Of a DNA stretch of 64,000 nucleotides, positions 24,582-33,287 are shown one piece after another (position 1 is the stretch's first letter; each line of letters begins with the position of its first letter). The notes beneath the pieces were generated by a model. That model was not told where the DNA came from and did not search any database. It saw only the letters and a list, made by a program, of their open reading frames with translations. The translations under genes were made by a program, and so were the position numbers. The DNA is from Desulforamulus putei DSM 12395. Lineage in GTDB: Bacteria > Bacillota > Desulfotomaculia > Desulfotomaculales > Desulfotomaculaceae. The DNA lies in assembly GCF_900129195.1 (NCBI RefSeq), contig NZ_FQUY01000007.1, positions 55,325 to 119,324 of the forward strand, given 5' to 3'.

Positions 24582-25661
24582 GTGACAAAAGTGTATGTCT
24601 TGGGGGCGGGTGCAGCGGCGGCCTATACAGGCTCCTATCTCGGAGAAACCAGCCCCGTGGCTAAAAACTTTTTTCAAAAGGCGATGCGGGTTATTAATAT
24701 CCATAGAATTAAAGACCGGTATTTTGGCGATGAAGACCTCAAGTTTGATCATATCTTTGATTTTATTAAAAAATTTTGGGGCATTCCCCGGGAACAGGTG
24801 CACCGGTCAAACCTGGACATGGAAGAAGTCTTAACCCTGTTAAATATTGAAATGGAAGAGGATATACCGGGAAGGGACAGGTTGTTACAGGCCTATGAGG
24901 AGTACCTGCTGTTAATGGCCCTTACCTTTGATAAAATCCTTTACGGTAAACCATGTCCCCATCACCGGCGCATCGCCCGGTCGTTAAAACCCGGCGACAC
25001 GGTAATCTCATTTAATTATGAATTACTGATGGACTATGCATTGCATCATTTAGAGCGGAACGACACCCGGTGGCATATAAAGGACGGCTATGGGATTTCC
25101 TGTGATCACCTGACCGGCTCTTATGACAAGAGGAACCTACCTGCAGGGGCGGCAGCCGGTGGCTCCAATGTTATACTTTTAAAACTTCATGGTTCTTTAA
25201 ACTGGCTTTACTGTCCGCAATGCGGTCAACTGTATGCCTATGAACACAGGGACGCTAGGGGACAAAGTGTGATTATCAACGGCATGGCCAATATGATACA
25301 ATGTACCACCGAACACTGCTGTCACAGGTTAAGCAGGGTGATTATTCCACCTACCCTGATGAAAAATTATCAATCCATCCCCTTTATTCCGGAGTTATGG
25401 CAACAGGCGCGTCAAGCTTTGCGGCGGGCGTCGGAAATCATTGTCATCGGATATTCCTTTCCCACCACCGACTTCAGGTCAAATTGGATGTTTCGCAAAG
25501 CCATGGTGGATAACAAATGCCTCAAAAAAGTAACCATCGTAGATACCGCAGAGGGTTACCCGTTAAAAACTCTGCTGGAAAAACATAAAAGTATCTTTCG
25601 AGTGGATGATTTGGTGTTTTATAATGATATTTCCGAATTCACCGGTACACTGGAACAATAA
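24582..25661 (+). CDS. SIR2-like domain protein
   Basis: A 359-residue protein of the SIR2-like (SIR2_2) type, predicted to bind NAD. Visible family elements are VYVLGAGAAAA at the N terminus, DTVISFNYELLMDYAL, LKLHGSLNWLYCPQC, later CTTEHCCHR (with the CPQC pair a possible zinc site) and EIIVIGYSFPTTDF. Such stand-alone proteins often serve in anti-phage defence as NAD-depleting effectors, but no partner gene (helicase, Argonaute, HerA) is nearby, so a defence role is inference. GTG start with GAGGGAGG upstream. Confidence 0.75.
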   Translation: MTKVYVLGAGAAAAYTGSYLGETSPVAKNFFQKAMRVINIHRIKDRYFGDEDLKFDHIFDFIKKFWGIPREQVHRSNLDMEEVLTLLNIEMEEDIPGRDRLLQAYEEYLLLMALTFDKILYGKPCPHHRRIARSLKPGDTVISFNYELLMDYALHHLERNDTRWHIKDGYGISCDHLTGSYDKRNLPAGAAAGGSNVILLKLHGSLNWLYCPQCGQLYAYEHRDARGQSVIINGMANMIQCTTEHCCHRLSRVIIPPTLMKNYQSIPFIPELWQQARQALRRASEIIVIGYSFPTTDFRSNWMFRKAMVDNKCLKKVTIVDTAEGYPLKTLLEKHKSIFRVDDLVFYNDISEFTGTLEQ

Positions 25662-25868
25662 ACACCTTTGTATGACCGACAGAGGGGGATACCGAGAATT
25701 TATTGGGATATACTAAAACAAAACCCACCCGTCGCTTGTGGGATGCGCGGAAAAGTTAACGGGCAAAGGTGTCAACAAAACCACTGGAAAAACCGACACC
25801 TGGGGAAAGGTATGGGGTTGCCTTTCCAAACAGCTCCCAGGAATCAATTTCCCGGGGAGCTGTTTTTT
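25662..25868 (+). ncRNA. Candidate structured RNA with switch-like stems and terminator
   Basis: ACACCTTTG (25662-25670) pairs perfectly with CAAAGGTGT (25764-25772), closing a 111-base domain with an internal CCCAC/GTGGG hairpin. The 3' strand of that stem overlaps a second, mutually exclusive hairpin GGTGTC (25768-25773) / GACACC (25795-25800). Then come GGAAAGG/CCTTTCC and a strong terminator, AACAGCTCCC / GGGAGCTGTT plus TTTTTT. The next gene has its own promoter after this terminator, so the element may be a separate RNA or the 3' part of the SIR2-like transcript. Confidence 0.55.
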
Positions 25869-25958
25869 GTCAAGGATGCCTATTTAGGATATAATAAATA
25901 ATAATTGTGACATAGGGTTTTTTAATTTTCTTTAAAGCCCTCTTTCCGCTGGACAGCC

Positions 25959-25988
25959 TTGAAAAAGTATAAAATGAAACCCTATAAT
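25959..25988 (+). promoter_or_regulatory. SigA-type promoter
   Basis: TTGAAA and TATAAT separated by 18 bases, 33 bases before the 110-aa gene. Confidence 0.6.
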
Positions 25989-26021
25989 TGGTTGTAGAGT
26001 TTTAAAACAGGGGGTTGCAAA

Positions 26022-26354
26022 ATGAAGATTGGGAATATCGAAAAGCCTACCTTTATTGCTTTTCGCAATGATTTTCTGTCTTTGGCAGGGCAAATTACCG
26101 GTTGTCCGGTCAATCCCGGGGATGATTGGAATAAAATCAGCAGCAGTGAAATCAGAGAAAGGATTATCAAAGACTTTATCCGTTTAATGGAAGAACGGTA
26201 TGGCTTTGCAATTGTCCTCAAAGGCCCCTTGAATGACAGGCTGGGCTCTGTTGAAGGAGTTGTCGGAGAACTTTACCATATCTTTTCAACCATGTTTCTG
26301 GTTGAAGTCATTAACTCTAAAATCCGTGCCGGGGAAAAACGGGTCGATGTGTAA
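26022..26354 (+). CDS. Hypothetical protein (110 aa)
   Basis: A soluble, mixed-composition protein: N-terminal MKIGNIEKPTFIAFRNDF, middle SSSEIRERIIKDFIRLMEER and a hydrophobic helix VVGELYHIFSTMFLVEVINS near the end. Only one cysteine and no metal or nucleotide motif is visible. It has its own promoter and terminator and an AGGGGG ribosome site. I do not recognise the family. Confidence 0.6.
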   Translation: MKIGNIEKPTFIAFRNDFLSLAGQITGCPVNPGDDWNKISSSEIRERIIKDFIRLMEERYGFAIVLKGPLNDRLGSVEGVVGELYHIFSTMFLVEVINSKIRAGEKRVDV

Positions 26355-26356
26355 GG

Positions 26357-26390
26357 AAACAGTGGTAACCATCAGTTACCACTGTTTTTA
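26357..26390 (+). terminator. Terminator of the 110-aa gene
   Basis: A 13-bp stem AAACAGTGGTAAC / GTTACCACTGTTT with a 5-base loop, followed by TTA. Confidence 0.8.
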
Positions 26391-26425
26391 TCAAAACAAA
26401 AACACCCGGTATGCAACCGGATGTT
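26390..26425 (-). terminator. Terminator of the downstream tRNA-Leu
   Basis: On the minus strand, AACATCCGGT / ACCGGGTGTT is followed by TTTTGTTTTGA. Confidence 0.75.
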
Positions 26426-26429
26426 ATTT

Positions 26430-26517
26430 TGGTGCGGCAGAAGGGACTTGAACCCCCACGTGCTCACTGCACATAAGAACCTGAATCTTACGCGTCTGCC
26501 AATTCCGCCACTGCCGC
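26430..26517 (-). tRNA. tRNA-Leu (anticodon CAG)
   Basis: Class II tRNA of 85 nt plus encoded CCA. Acceptor GCGGCAG / CTGCCGC, anticodon arm TAAGA-TTCAGGT-TCTTA giving CAG, long variable arm, T-arm with GGTTCAAGTCC. One of two nearly identical tandem copies. Confidence 0.93.
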
Positions 26518-26636
26518 ATATTTATTTCCCGACAGAGCCGTTGCCCCGCCGACAAATGTTATTATACCTTATCAAAACCGGACATGCAAGAGTAAATTCA
26601 ATAAAATATTAACATTCATTATTTGCAAGAAGGCGC

Positions 26637-26672
26637 AAAATAAATACCCTGGAGAGAAAACCCCAGGGTATT
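26637..26672 (-). terminator. Terminator of the upstream tRNA-Leu
   Basis: Minus-strand stem AATACCCTGG / CCAGGGTATT followed by TATTTT; separates the two tRNA-Leu copies. Confidence 0.7.
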
Positions 26673-26674
26673 GT

Positions 26675-26762
26675 TGGTGCGGCAGAAGGGACTTGAACCC
26701 CCACGTGCTTACTGCACATAAGAACCTGAATCTTACGCGTCTGCCAATTCCGCCACTGCCGC
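26675..26762 (-). tRNA. tRNA-Leu (anticodon CAG), second copy
   Basis: Same structure and anticodon as the copy at 26430, differing by a base in the variable arm (GTGCTT versus GTGCTC on the plus strand). CCA is encoded. Each copy has its own terminator, so they look like tandem duplicates with separate transcription. Confidence 0.93.
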
Positions 26763-26858
26763 ATGTTTTATAAAAAGTTCAATTGGCTCAATGCAATAGT
26801 GATTATAGCAAAGATTATCGGAGAGTGCAAGTACTAAATTAAGAAACATTTCCCTTTC

Positions 26859-26890
26859 AAAAAAAAGCCCGGTACAATTTATTTACCGGG
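26859..26890 (-). terminator. Orphan minus-strand terminator
   Basis: CCCGGTA / TACCGGG is followed on the minus strand by CTTTTTTTT. No minus-strand gene lies between it and the tRNA-cluster terminator at 27259, so it may end a small RNA starting near 26935, where the minus strand has TATAAT. Confidence 0.55.
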
Positions 26891-27057
26891 AATAGAGACG
26901 TAACTTTCAAGTGTAATTTTATTATGTCACATTTTGACGAATTATACTGGTAGCTGCCTGACAATTCATTAAATTACGTGAAGTTTGGGTTTCACTTAAA
27001 TAACATTGAAAAGATAAGGAGACAATAGTGGTAACACTGAATCAGGAGGCAAAGAGA

Positions 27058-27219
27058 ATGCGTAAGAGAATCAAGGGTTTCATCAAAAATTCGGGTACAA
27101 CAGGTGAATCCGCCCTAGTCGGCAAAACCGGCGGTTACCATGCAACGTGGGATGCGGGCAGGGCCAATGATATGAAGAAAAGACAGAGAATAAGCGGCAT
27201 CAACCGGCCATCAACTTAA
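27058..27219 (+). CDS. Small basic hypothetical protein (53 aa)
   Basis: An ATG with CAGGAGGC upstream begins a 53-codon frame. The product is strongly basic (MRKRIKGFIKNSG, then MKKRQRISGINRPS) with a central GGYHATWDAGR. A GTG ten codons earlier also has AAGGAGA before it and is an alternative start. No family recognised; the two ribosome sites support translation of this frame. Confidence 0.45.
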   Translation: MRKRIKGFIKNSGTTGESALVGKTGGYHATWDAGRANDMKKRQRISGINRPST

Positions 27220-27258
27220 AAGTGGGAGGTGAAAGGTGAGATTTTAATAAAGTAAAAT

Positions 27259-27291
27259 AAGAAAGGTGAGATCTTTGCTCTCACCTTTCTT
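27259..27291. terminator. Terminator of the Gln-Tyr-Glu tRNA cluster
   Basis: A perfect 13-bp stem AAGAAAGGTGAGA / TCTCACCTTTCTT just after the tRNA-Gln 3' end on the minus strand, followed by ATTTTACTTT. It could also stop plus-strand transcripts. Confidence 0.75.
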
Positions 27292-27293
27292 GC

Positions 27294-27368
27294 TGGCTGG
27301 GGCGGCTGGATTCGAACCAACGAATGCCGATTCCAAAGACCGGTGCCTTACCGCTTGGCGACGCCCCA
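27294..27368 (-). tRNA. tRNA-Gln (anticodon UUG)
   Basis: Acceptor TGGGGCG / CGCCCCA, anticodon arm CCGGT-CTTTGGA-ATCGG giving TTG, T-arm GTTGGTTCGAATCC, encoded CCA. Last of three tRNAs transcribed together. Confidence 0.93.
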
Positions 27369-27371
27369 ATG

Positions 27372-27457
<86 letters not shown>

Positions 27458-27466
27458 ATATTAAAT

Positions 27467-27542
27467 TGGTGACCCCTACGGGATTCGAACCCGTGTTACC
27501 GCCGTGAAAGGGCGGTGTCTTAGGCCGCTTGACCAAGGGGCC
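27467..27542 (-). tRNA. tRNA-Glu (anticodon UUC)
   Basis: Anticodon arm CCGCC-CTTTCAC-GGCGG gives TTC; acceptor GGCCCCT pairs with AGGGGTC through one G-U pair; CCA is encoded. First gene of the minus-strand tRNA cluster. Confidence 0.94.
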
Positions 27543-27650
27543 GGAGTTTGTTTACCAGCGACGAAACTTATTATAACAAAACATTTTACCGGTAGCAAGT
27601 ATTTTTAATAAGTTTTTTGTTGTTCTGAGATCATCTGATTCCTCACGCAT

Positions 27651-27813
27651 CTGTGTCGGCGCCTGCAAATTGCCGCCTCCTCCCAGGAACTTTTTGCCGC
27701 CACAGAAAACCTTAAGTCCATTATCAAGTAATGTTTAAACTGCGGACAAATCATGAAGCAGATTTGTTGCCGGCCCGGGACTGACCTGACGACAGTTGAG
27801 TCAGTCTTTTTTT
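27651..27813 (+). ncRNA. Candidate structured RNA / attenuator before the hybrid kinase
   Basis: In a gap of about 530 bases, CTGTG-t-CGGC (27651-27660) pairs with GCCG-c-CACAG (27696-27705). A second hairpin is ACAAATC/GATTTGT (27746-27767). A terminator follows: GACTGAC (27779-27785) / GTCAGTC (27800-27806) and seven Ts. No reading frame fits. It is either a small RNA or part of a long kinase leader; the remaining 28-kb side of the gap (27814-28072) shows no further feature except the kinase ribosome site. Confidence 0.5.
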
Positions 27814-28072
27814 AGATATTTACCGATTTCCCGGAGTTTGGACAGGAATATTTATCGTCACCTGCTTCTAAAAATGACATTTTCATTGCAGAGTAAGGAG
27901 GTAAAGTTAATCCTTTTGTAAGATTTTAGTTAACCAAAATCAATAGATATCTGCTATGATCAGATATATTCCGGGAATGAAGCGGTAAAACTATTTTCTC
28001 TTAAATCGCTTAAAGGGAAAGACAGAAATGTGTCAAAAAGTATGCCTATTATCAGTGGTGGGAGGTAGCGGC

Positions 28073-31000
28073 GTGAGAAAAAAGGTACTGGAAATACTCA
28101 CCCGAAATGAAGATAAGATCATCGAAAAACTGATTGATTACGCCAAGGCCGGCGGCTTTACCAGGTTTAATTCTACCCGTCACGAGGACTGGCGTCTTTC
28201 CGTGCGAGAAATTATTCGGAGTCTTGCTTATTATTTATATAATTACGTTAACGATATCATTCGTATCGAGGATAAAGCGGGGGAGGACCCCGTTACGCAA
28301 TTTGGTATAAAAAGTGCAAGGGCCCACAGGGCCCGGGGAATCACCCTTCAAATGTTTTTAGGGTTGTTCAAATATTACCGCAGGGCCTATCTTGAAGTTA
28401 TTAATGAAAGTGATCTTTCGCCCGGGGAAAAGACCGAGGCGAAAAAAACATTGAACACCTTTTTTGATCGCTTTGAATTGGGTTTTTGCAGTGAATGGGC
28501 CGGCGAAGGGCCGGATTCCAGACTTCTTGAATTACAGGCAGTAAATCGCAGCCTGACCAACGAAAAAAATAAATTAAGAACCATCTTTGAAAGTATGACC
28601 GAGTGTGTTTTTGTGGTTGATTCCAATATGGAAATTACCGAAATCAATGCAGCCGCCGCTGCTTATTTTGGGATCAACCCGGAAGATATCATAGGAATGA
28701 ACTGTTCTCACCTGTTGGGTTGCGATTGTAAAAAGGAAAACTGCCACCTCTATCAGGCCATGAAGAACGGCGGTTGTTACAAAGACGTTGAGTTTGAAGT
28801 GAATACCCGGCGGGGGCGCCGGCGTATTCTTACCAGCGGTTCTTTTCTCCAGGATATTAGCGGGAAATATGCCGGTGGCGTGTGTGTTTTTGTGGATATT
28901 ACCGAGCGAACCTTGATGGAACAAACCCTGCGTTTACACATGCATGCTAATAACAGTTCCATCGAATGTGTCACCATCTTTGATGAAAGCGCCCAGTTAA
29001 TCTATGCCAACTTTGCTGCCCAAGAGTTGCTTGGACGCAACCAAAGGGAAATTTTGGGAATGGGCATCGAGGAAGTCTACCAGGGCGGGGAGAAGGTGCT
29101 GATGTCTTTGATCCGGGGAGATTCCTGGCGGGGGGAATTAACTCAAAACAGTTATATTCTTTATGTGCACGCCAACCCCATTCGCCTGCCGGGAGGAAAA
29201 ATCATCGGCTTTTTCGTGGCGGCCAGGGATATGACCAACCATAAAATGACCCAGTTAAAGCTGCAACAGGCTAGGGAAGAAACCGAGCGGGAGGCCGCCA
29301 AGCTGCGGGCCATTGTTTCGGTCATGAATGCTTGCATTGTTCTGGTGGATGCCAATGATGTGATTACCGAAGTCAACGAACAATGCACTGTCATGACAGG
29401 TAAGTCTAGGGAAGAACTGATCGGCAAAAAACTTTGGGAACTGCACAGTGGGGAAACCCTGGAAAAAGTCCGTACATTGGTGCATATTTATCGTACTCAG
29501 CCCAACCACCCCCGGACCACCATTACCAGACGGTTGGGCAATATGGACGTCATTATGAGCATTCAACCTGTTTACCGCGATAAAATTTACGACGGGATAT
29601 TATTGATGGTGTTTGATGTTACCGAGGTAGCCGAGGCCAAAAGACAGGCCGAACAAGCCCGGCTGGCTGCTGAAATGGCCAGCATGGCCAAATCAGAGTT
29701 TCTGGCCAATATGAGTCATGAGATCAGAACCCCCATGAACGGGATTCTTGGTTTTGCAGAGGTGCTTTTACAACAAAATTTGACCCCTGAGCAAGAGGAA
29801 AGCGTCAAAGTGATCCAGCAATGCGGCGAACAACTGCTGGAACTCATTAATGATATACTGGATCTTTCCAAAATTGAGTCCGGAAAACTGGTATTGGAAG
29901 AAACCAATTTCAGCCTGCGCAGGCTTATCCATGAAGCGGTCAATTTGGTTGAACCCAAACTGGCGGAATGCAATGTTGAGATGAAAATCGATCTACAACA
30001 GGACCTGCAGGATCAACTTAAAGGGGATCCCACAAGGATTCGTCAAATATTAAACAACCTGCTTTCCAATGCAGCAAAATTTACCCACCGGGGCTATGTT
30101 AAAGTTACTGTCCGCAGTGAAGCGGTTGAGCAGGAAAACAATCAAATCAAATTAAAGTTCACAGTAGAAGATACCGGTATTGGCATTCCCAAGGAAAAAC
30201 TTGAACTGATCTTTCAGGCCTTTACCCAAGCGGACGGTTCAACCACCAGAAAATATGGCGGAACCGGCCTGGGCCTCACCATCAGCAGAAATCTTGCGCA
30301 GCTCATGGGCGGGGAGATCAGTGTAGAAAGTGAAGTAGACCGGGGTTCTAAATTTTCCTTTGCCATTCCGGTATCTGTTGCGGAAAGAGACAGCCCTGTT
30401 GATTCAAACGAGCAAATCCGGGCGGGCATGGGCGTCATCCTGGTTGTGGAGGATGATTGGACCACCAAACAGTTAGTCGCCAATTACCTGGAAAGGGCAG
30501 GATACGACGTCATCGCCACCGACCAGGGCAAGCAGGCCTTAACGCTGGCGAAGATTTACCGTCCCGATGTGATTATTTTAGATATCCTGCTGCCGGATTT
30601 AAGCGGTTGGGAGGTCCTTGAAAAAATTAAAAAGCATGAACAAACTCAGGATATTCCCATTGTGGTTTGTACGGTGCTGCCGGAAAAAGAAAGGGCCTTT
30701 TCGTTGGGGGCGGTAGACTTCATTCAGAAGCCTGTTTCGGAAAAAAACCTGATCAGGCGGTTGAACAAGCTTACCATGTCCAGCAAGACCCATGACACCC
30801 ATGTTGTGCTGGTTGACGATGAGAAACCCGTACTGGAGTTCCTGAAAACCGTAGTGGGCGGCGCCGGTTACCAAACCCATGAATTCCTGATGGCCGAGGA
30901 TGCTTTAAACTATATCTTTTCCGGCGGAAAAGCCCATGCTATTATTTTAGACCTCATGATGCCTAAAATGGACGGCTTTGAGTTTCTCGACAGGCTACGC

Positions 31001-31870
31001 ATGGGACCTAAATTCAAGCACATCCCCGTGTTAATCAATACAGGCAAAGATTTAACCGAACAAGACTACCAAAAGTTAAATGATAAATATGAGAGGATCT
31101 TAAATAAAAGTTTTGTGCGTGCTGATATCTTGTTGGAAGAATTGGGACAGCTGGTTAAAAACGGCGTAGCCAGAAAAAGTATGGAGCAGCAGGAACAAAG
31201 GCGTATTCATATCCTGCTGGTGGAAGACAATCATTTTAACCAGCGCCTCATTGTCAAACTGTTGTCTGATGAATATCAGGTGACGGTGGTGGAAAACGGG
31301 CTGCAGGCCCTGGAAGCCCTTGAACGGGACCGGTTTGACATTATTTTGATGGATATGCAAATGCCCGTCATGGACGGCTACGAGGCTACCCGGCAAATCC
31401 GGCTCACTGACAAATATCAATCGATCCCCATTATAGCTCTAACAGCCTACGCCATGAAAGGGGATTATGAGAAATGCCTGGCCGCCGGGTGCGACGGCTA
31501 TATCGCTAAACCCGTCAAGCGTGATATGTTGGTGAAGACCATAAAACAGTTTGTTTTACCCTCAGCGGGCAGGGCAAAAAAGAACCGGACCAGGGATCAG
31601 GGGGTCGAATCGCTGGTACCCTGGTACTTACAGGACCTGGCCGAAGAAATTGAAAAGTTAAAACATGCCGCCAAGATCAATGATTTTGTAACGGTAAGGT
31701 ATATTGGGCATGGCCTGAAGGGTTCCGGAGGAGCGTATGGTTTTCCTGAATTCTCAGCCATGGGCGCCGACATTGAACGGGCAGCCGCGCAAGAGGACGC
31801 GGAACAAGTCAGAAGCCTGGTGGGCCGGCTGCGAGAATTATATACTCAGGTATTGGAAGAAGAACTTTAA
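28073..31870 (+). CDS. Hybrid sensor histidine kinase: RsbRD_N, PAS repeats, HisKA, HATPase, three receiver domains, HPt
   Basis: A 1265-residue cytoplasmic phosphorelay protein. Residues 1-150 resemble the RsbRD N-terminal sensor fold. About three PAS-like segments follow (first with a Cys cluster HLLGCDCKKENCHL). The kinase core has the phospho-His in FLANMSHEIRTPMNG (His549), N-box NLLSNAAKF and GGTGLGLTIS. Three receiver domains carry Asp837 (LDILLPDLSG), Asp960 (LDLMMPKMDG) and Asp1094 (MDMQMPVMDG); a C-terminal HPt has His1213 (GHGLKGSGGAYG). No membrane segment is seen. GTG start with GGGAGG seven bases upstream. No dedicated output regulator adjoins it; the signal is unknown. Confidence 0.92.
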   Translation: MRKKVLEILTRNEDKIIEKLIDYAKAGGFTRFNSTRHEDWRLSVREIIRSLAYYLYNYVNDIIRIEDKAGEDPVTQFGIKSARAHRARGITLQMFLGLFKYYRRAYLEVINESDLSPGEKTEAKKTLNTFFDRFELGFCSEWAGEGPDSRLLELQAVNRSLTNEKNKLRTIFESMTECVFVVDSNMEITEINAAAAAYFGINPEDIIGMNCSHLLGCDCKKENCHLYQAMKNGGCYKDVEFEVNTRRGRRRILTSGSFLQDISGKYAGGVCVFVDITERTLMEQTLRLHMHANNSSIECVTIFDESAQLIYANFAAQELLGRNQREILGMGIEEVYQGGEKVLMSLIRGDSWRGELTQNSYILYVHANPIRLPGGKIIGFFVAARDMTNHKMTQLKLQQAREETEREAAKLRAIVSVMNACIVLVDANDVITEVNEQCTVMTGKSREELIGKKLWELHSGETLEKVRTLVHIYRTQPNHPRTTITRRLGNMDVIMSIQPVYRDKIYDGILLMVFDVTEVAEAKRQAEQARLAAEMASMAKSEFLANMSHEIRTPMNGILGFAEVLLQQNLTPEQEESVKVIQQCGEQLLELINDILDLSKIESGKLVLEETNFSLRRLIHEAVNLVEPKLAECNVEMKIDLQQDLQDQLKGDPTRIRQILNNLLSNAAKFTHRGYVKVTVRSEAVEQENNQIKLKFTVEDTGIGIPKEKLELIFQAFTQADGSTTRKYGGTGLGLTISRNLAQLMGGEISVESEVDRGSKFSFAIPVSVAERDSPVDSNEQIRAGMGVILVVEDDWTTKQLVANYLERAGYDVIATDQGKQALTLAKIYRPDVIILDILLPDLSGWEVLEKIKKHEQTQDIPIVVCTVLPEKERAFSLGAVDFIQKPVSEKNLIRRLNKLTMSSKTHDTHVVLVDDEKPVLEFLKTVVGGAGYQTHEFLMAEDALNYIFSGGKAHAIILDLMMPKMDGFEFLDRLRMGPKFKHIPVLINTGKDLTEQDYQKLNDKYERILNKSFVRADILLEELGQLVKNGVARKSMEQQEQRRIHILLVEDNHFNQRLIVKLLSDEYQVTVVENGLQALEALERDRFDIILMDMQMPVMDGYEATRQIRLTDKYQSIPIIALTAYAMKGDYEKCLAAGCDGYIAKPVKRDMLVKTIKQFVLPSAGRAKKNRTRDQGVESLVPWYLQDLAEEIEKLKHAAKINDFVTVRYIGHGLKGSGGAYGFPEFSAMGADIERAAAQEDAEQVRSLVGRLRELYTQVLEEEL

Positions 31871-31902
31871 CAGGACAGTGAAAAAATTAAAAGACAAACC
31901 TC

Positions 31903-31925
31903 CAGCCCCGGCTTTCGGGGCTAAA
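31903..31925 (+). terminator. Hairpin after the hybrid kinase
   Basis: AGCCCCG and CGGGGCT with a 5-base loop, but no strong T-run; probably a weak terminator. Confidence 0.45.
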
Positions 31926-32031
31926 TTACTATGTGAAAATTATATTTTGTCCACGCTAACAGGATAATTGGACATGATGAGCGAATATTTATGAAAAATG
32001 AGCCGTTGGCAGAAAAACAGGGAGTGAGAAA

Positions 32032-33108
32032 ATGAAGATAACGGTACAACAATTACAGAAACAAGAACTTAAACCTCTGTATCAAGACGCATCCCAACTG
32101 GGCTTTGGTCGAATTTTTACAGACCGTATGTTTACCATGCAATATAGAAACAATGCCTGGGTCGAGCCCAGCATTGAAAAATACAGGAACATCAGTCTCG
32201 ATCCTTCCGCCTGTGTATTTCACTATTCTCAGGAAATTTTTGAAGGCATGAAAGCCTACGCTTCGGAAGATGGCAGAATCCTGTTGTTCAGGCCGGAACA
32301 GAATGTAAAAAGAATGAACCGGTCTGCCGAACGTTTGGTTATGCCCACCATTCCGGAAGAAGATATGCTGCAGGCCATTGAGGAACTGGTTGTGGCAGAG
32401 AAGAGATGGATTCCCCGGGCCCCTGGTACATCCATATACATTCGGCCTACCATGATTGCCACCGAGCCGTTCTTAGGTGTTCATCCTTCTTCCGAGTATT
32501 TGTTTTACATTATTTTAAGTCCCGTGGGTGCGTATTATAAGGGTGGCTTCAAACCTGTAAGGCTCTACGTTGAAGATACCTATGTACGGGCAGCCGTAGG
32601 AGGAGTAGGGGATATCAAGACCGGCGGCAACTATGCTGCCAGCTTGATGGCAGGCTACCGGGCTCAACAGAAGGGCTTTTCACAGGTACTGTGGCTGGAT
32701 GCCCGGGAACGGAAATATGTTGAAGAAGTGGGCGCCATGAACATGTTCTTTGTTTTTGGCGACAAACTGGTAACTCCGGAACTGACCGGTTCTATTTTAC
32801 CCGGCATTACCCGGGCTTCCGTCCTGGAACTGGCAAAATACCTTGGATTAGAAACTGAAGAAAGAACCATCAGTATTGATGAAGTAATTGAAGGCATCTC
32901 CGGCGGTAAAATTACAGAAGCATTTGGTTCCGGCACTGCCGCAGTTATTTCACCTGTAGGATCACTGTTCTTTAAAGATAAAGAATATATTATCAACAAT
33001 AATGAGGTTGGTCCTGTGACGCAAAAACTTTATGACAAACTGGTCAATATTCAATATGGTAAAGAAGAAGACCCCTTTGGCTGGGTACGGGAAATCGGAA
33101 GACTGTAA
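32032..33108 (+). CDS. ilvE: Branched-chain amino-acid aminotransferase
   Basis: Class IV PLP aminotransferase interconverting leucine, isoleucine and valine with their 2-keto acids. The family pattern is clear: FHYSQEIFEGMKAY, IYIRPTMIATEP, the Schiff-base lysine in GGVGDIKTGGNYA (Lys196), VEEVGAMNMFFV and GSILPGITRASVLELA. Length 358 is normal for the type II group. GGGAGTG precedes the ATG. It is a single gene between hairpins. Confidence 0.95.
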   Translation: MKITVQQLQKQELKPLYQDASQLGFGRIFTDRMFTMQYRNNAWVEPSIEKYRNISLDPSACVFHYSQEIFEGMKAYASEDGRILLFRPEQNVKRMNRSAERLVMPTIPEEDMLQAIEELVVAEKRWIPRAPGTSIYIRPTMIATEPFLGVHPSSEYLFYIILSPVGAYYKGGFKPVRLYVEDTYVRAAVGGVGDIKTGGNYAASLMAGYRAQQKGFSQVLWLDARERKYVEEVGAMNMFFVFGDKLVTPELTGSILPGITRASVLELAKYLGLETEERTISIDEVIEGISGGKITEAFGSGTAAVISPVGSLFFKDKEYIINNNEVGPVTQKLYDKLVNIQYGKEEDPFGWVREIGRL

Positions 33109-33115
33109 TCTTATG

Positions 33116-33147
33116 TAAGAGGAGGCCGGCGCCTCCTCTTAGACTTT
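33116..33147 (+). terminator. Terminator of ilvE
   Basis: An 11-bp stem TAAGAGGAGGC / GCCTCCTCTTA followed by GACTTTC. Confidence 0.75.
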
Positions 33148-33287
33148 CATTCACATGTACCATGGATCACTAAAAAAAATTTTAATGTTCGGAATATTTT
33201 AAAAAAACAAGGCGTTTCAGCAGGAGTTTTTTTATAAAAGTAGAAAGAAGAACAAGTATAATCGCAATGGGGCGGGGGGTATTTGTA

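Noticed and set aside
25662..25868. Known RNAs (tmRNA, RNase P RNA, SRP RNA) for this element
   Set aside because: None of the hallmark segments of those RNAs, such as a tRNA-like end or the SRP tetraloop, is present.
25668..25901. 77-codon frame after the SIR2-like gene
   Set aside because: It lies inside the stem-rich region and through the terminator, has no ribosome site and no protein-like pattern.
26421..26612. Short plus-strand frame resembling a conserved hypothetical protein
   Set aside because: It is antisense to tRNA-Leu; such spurious frames are often annotated over tRNA genes.
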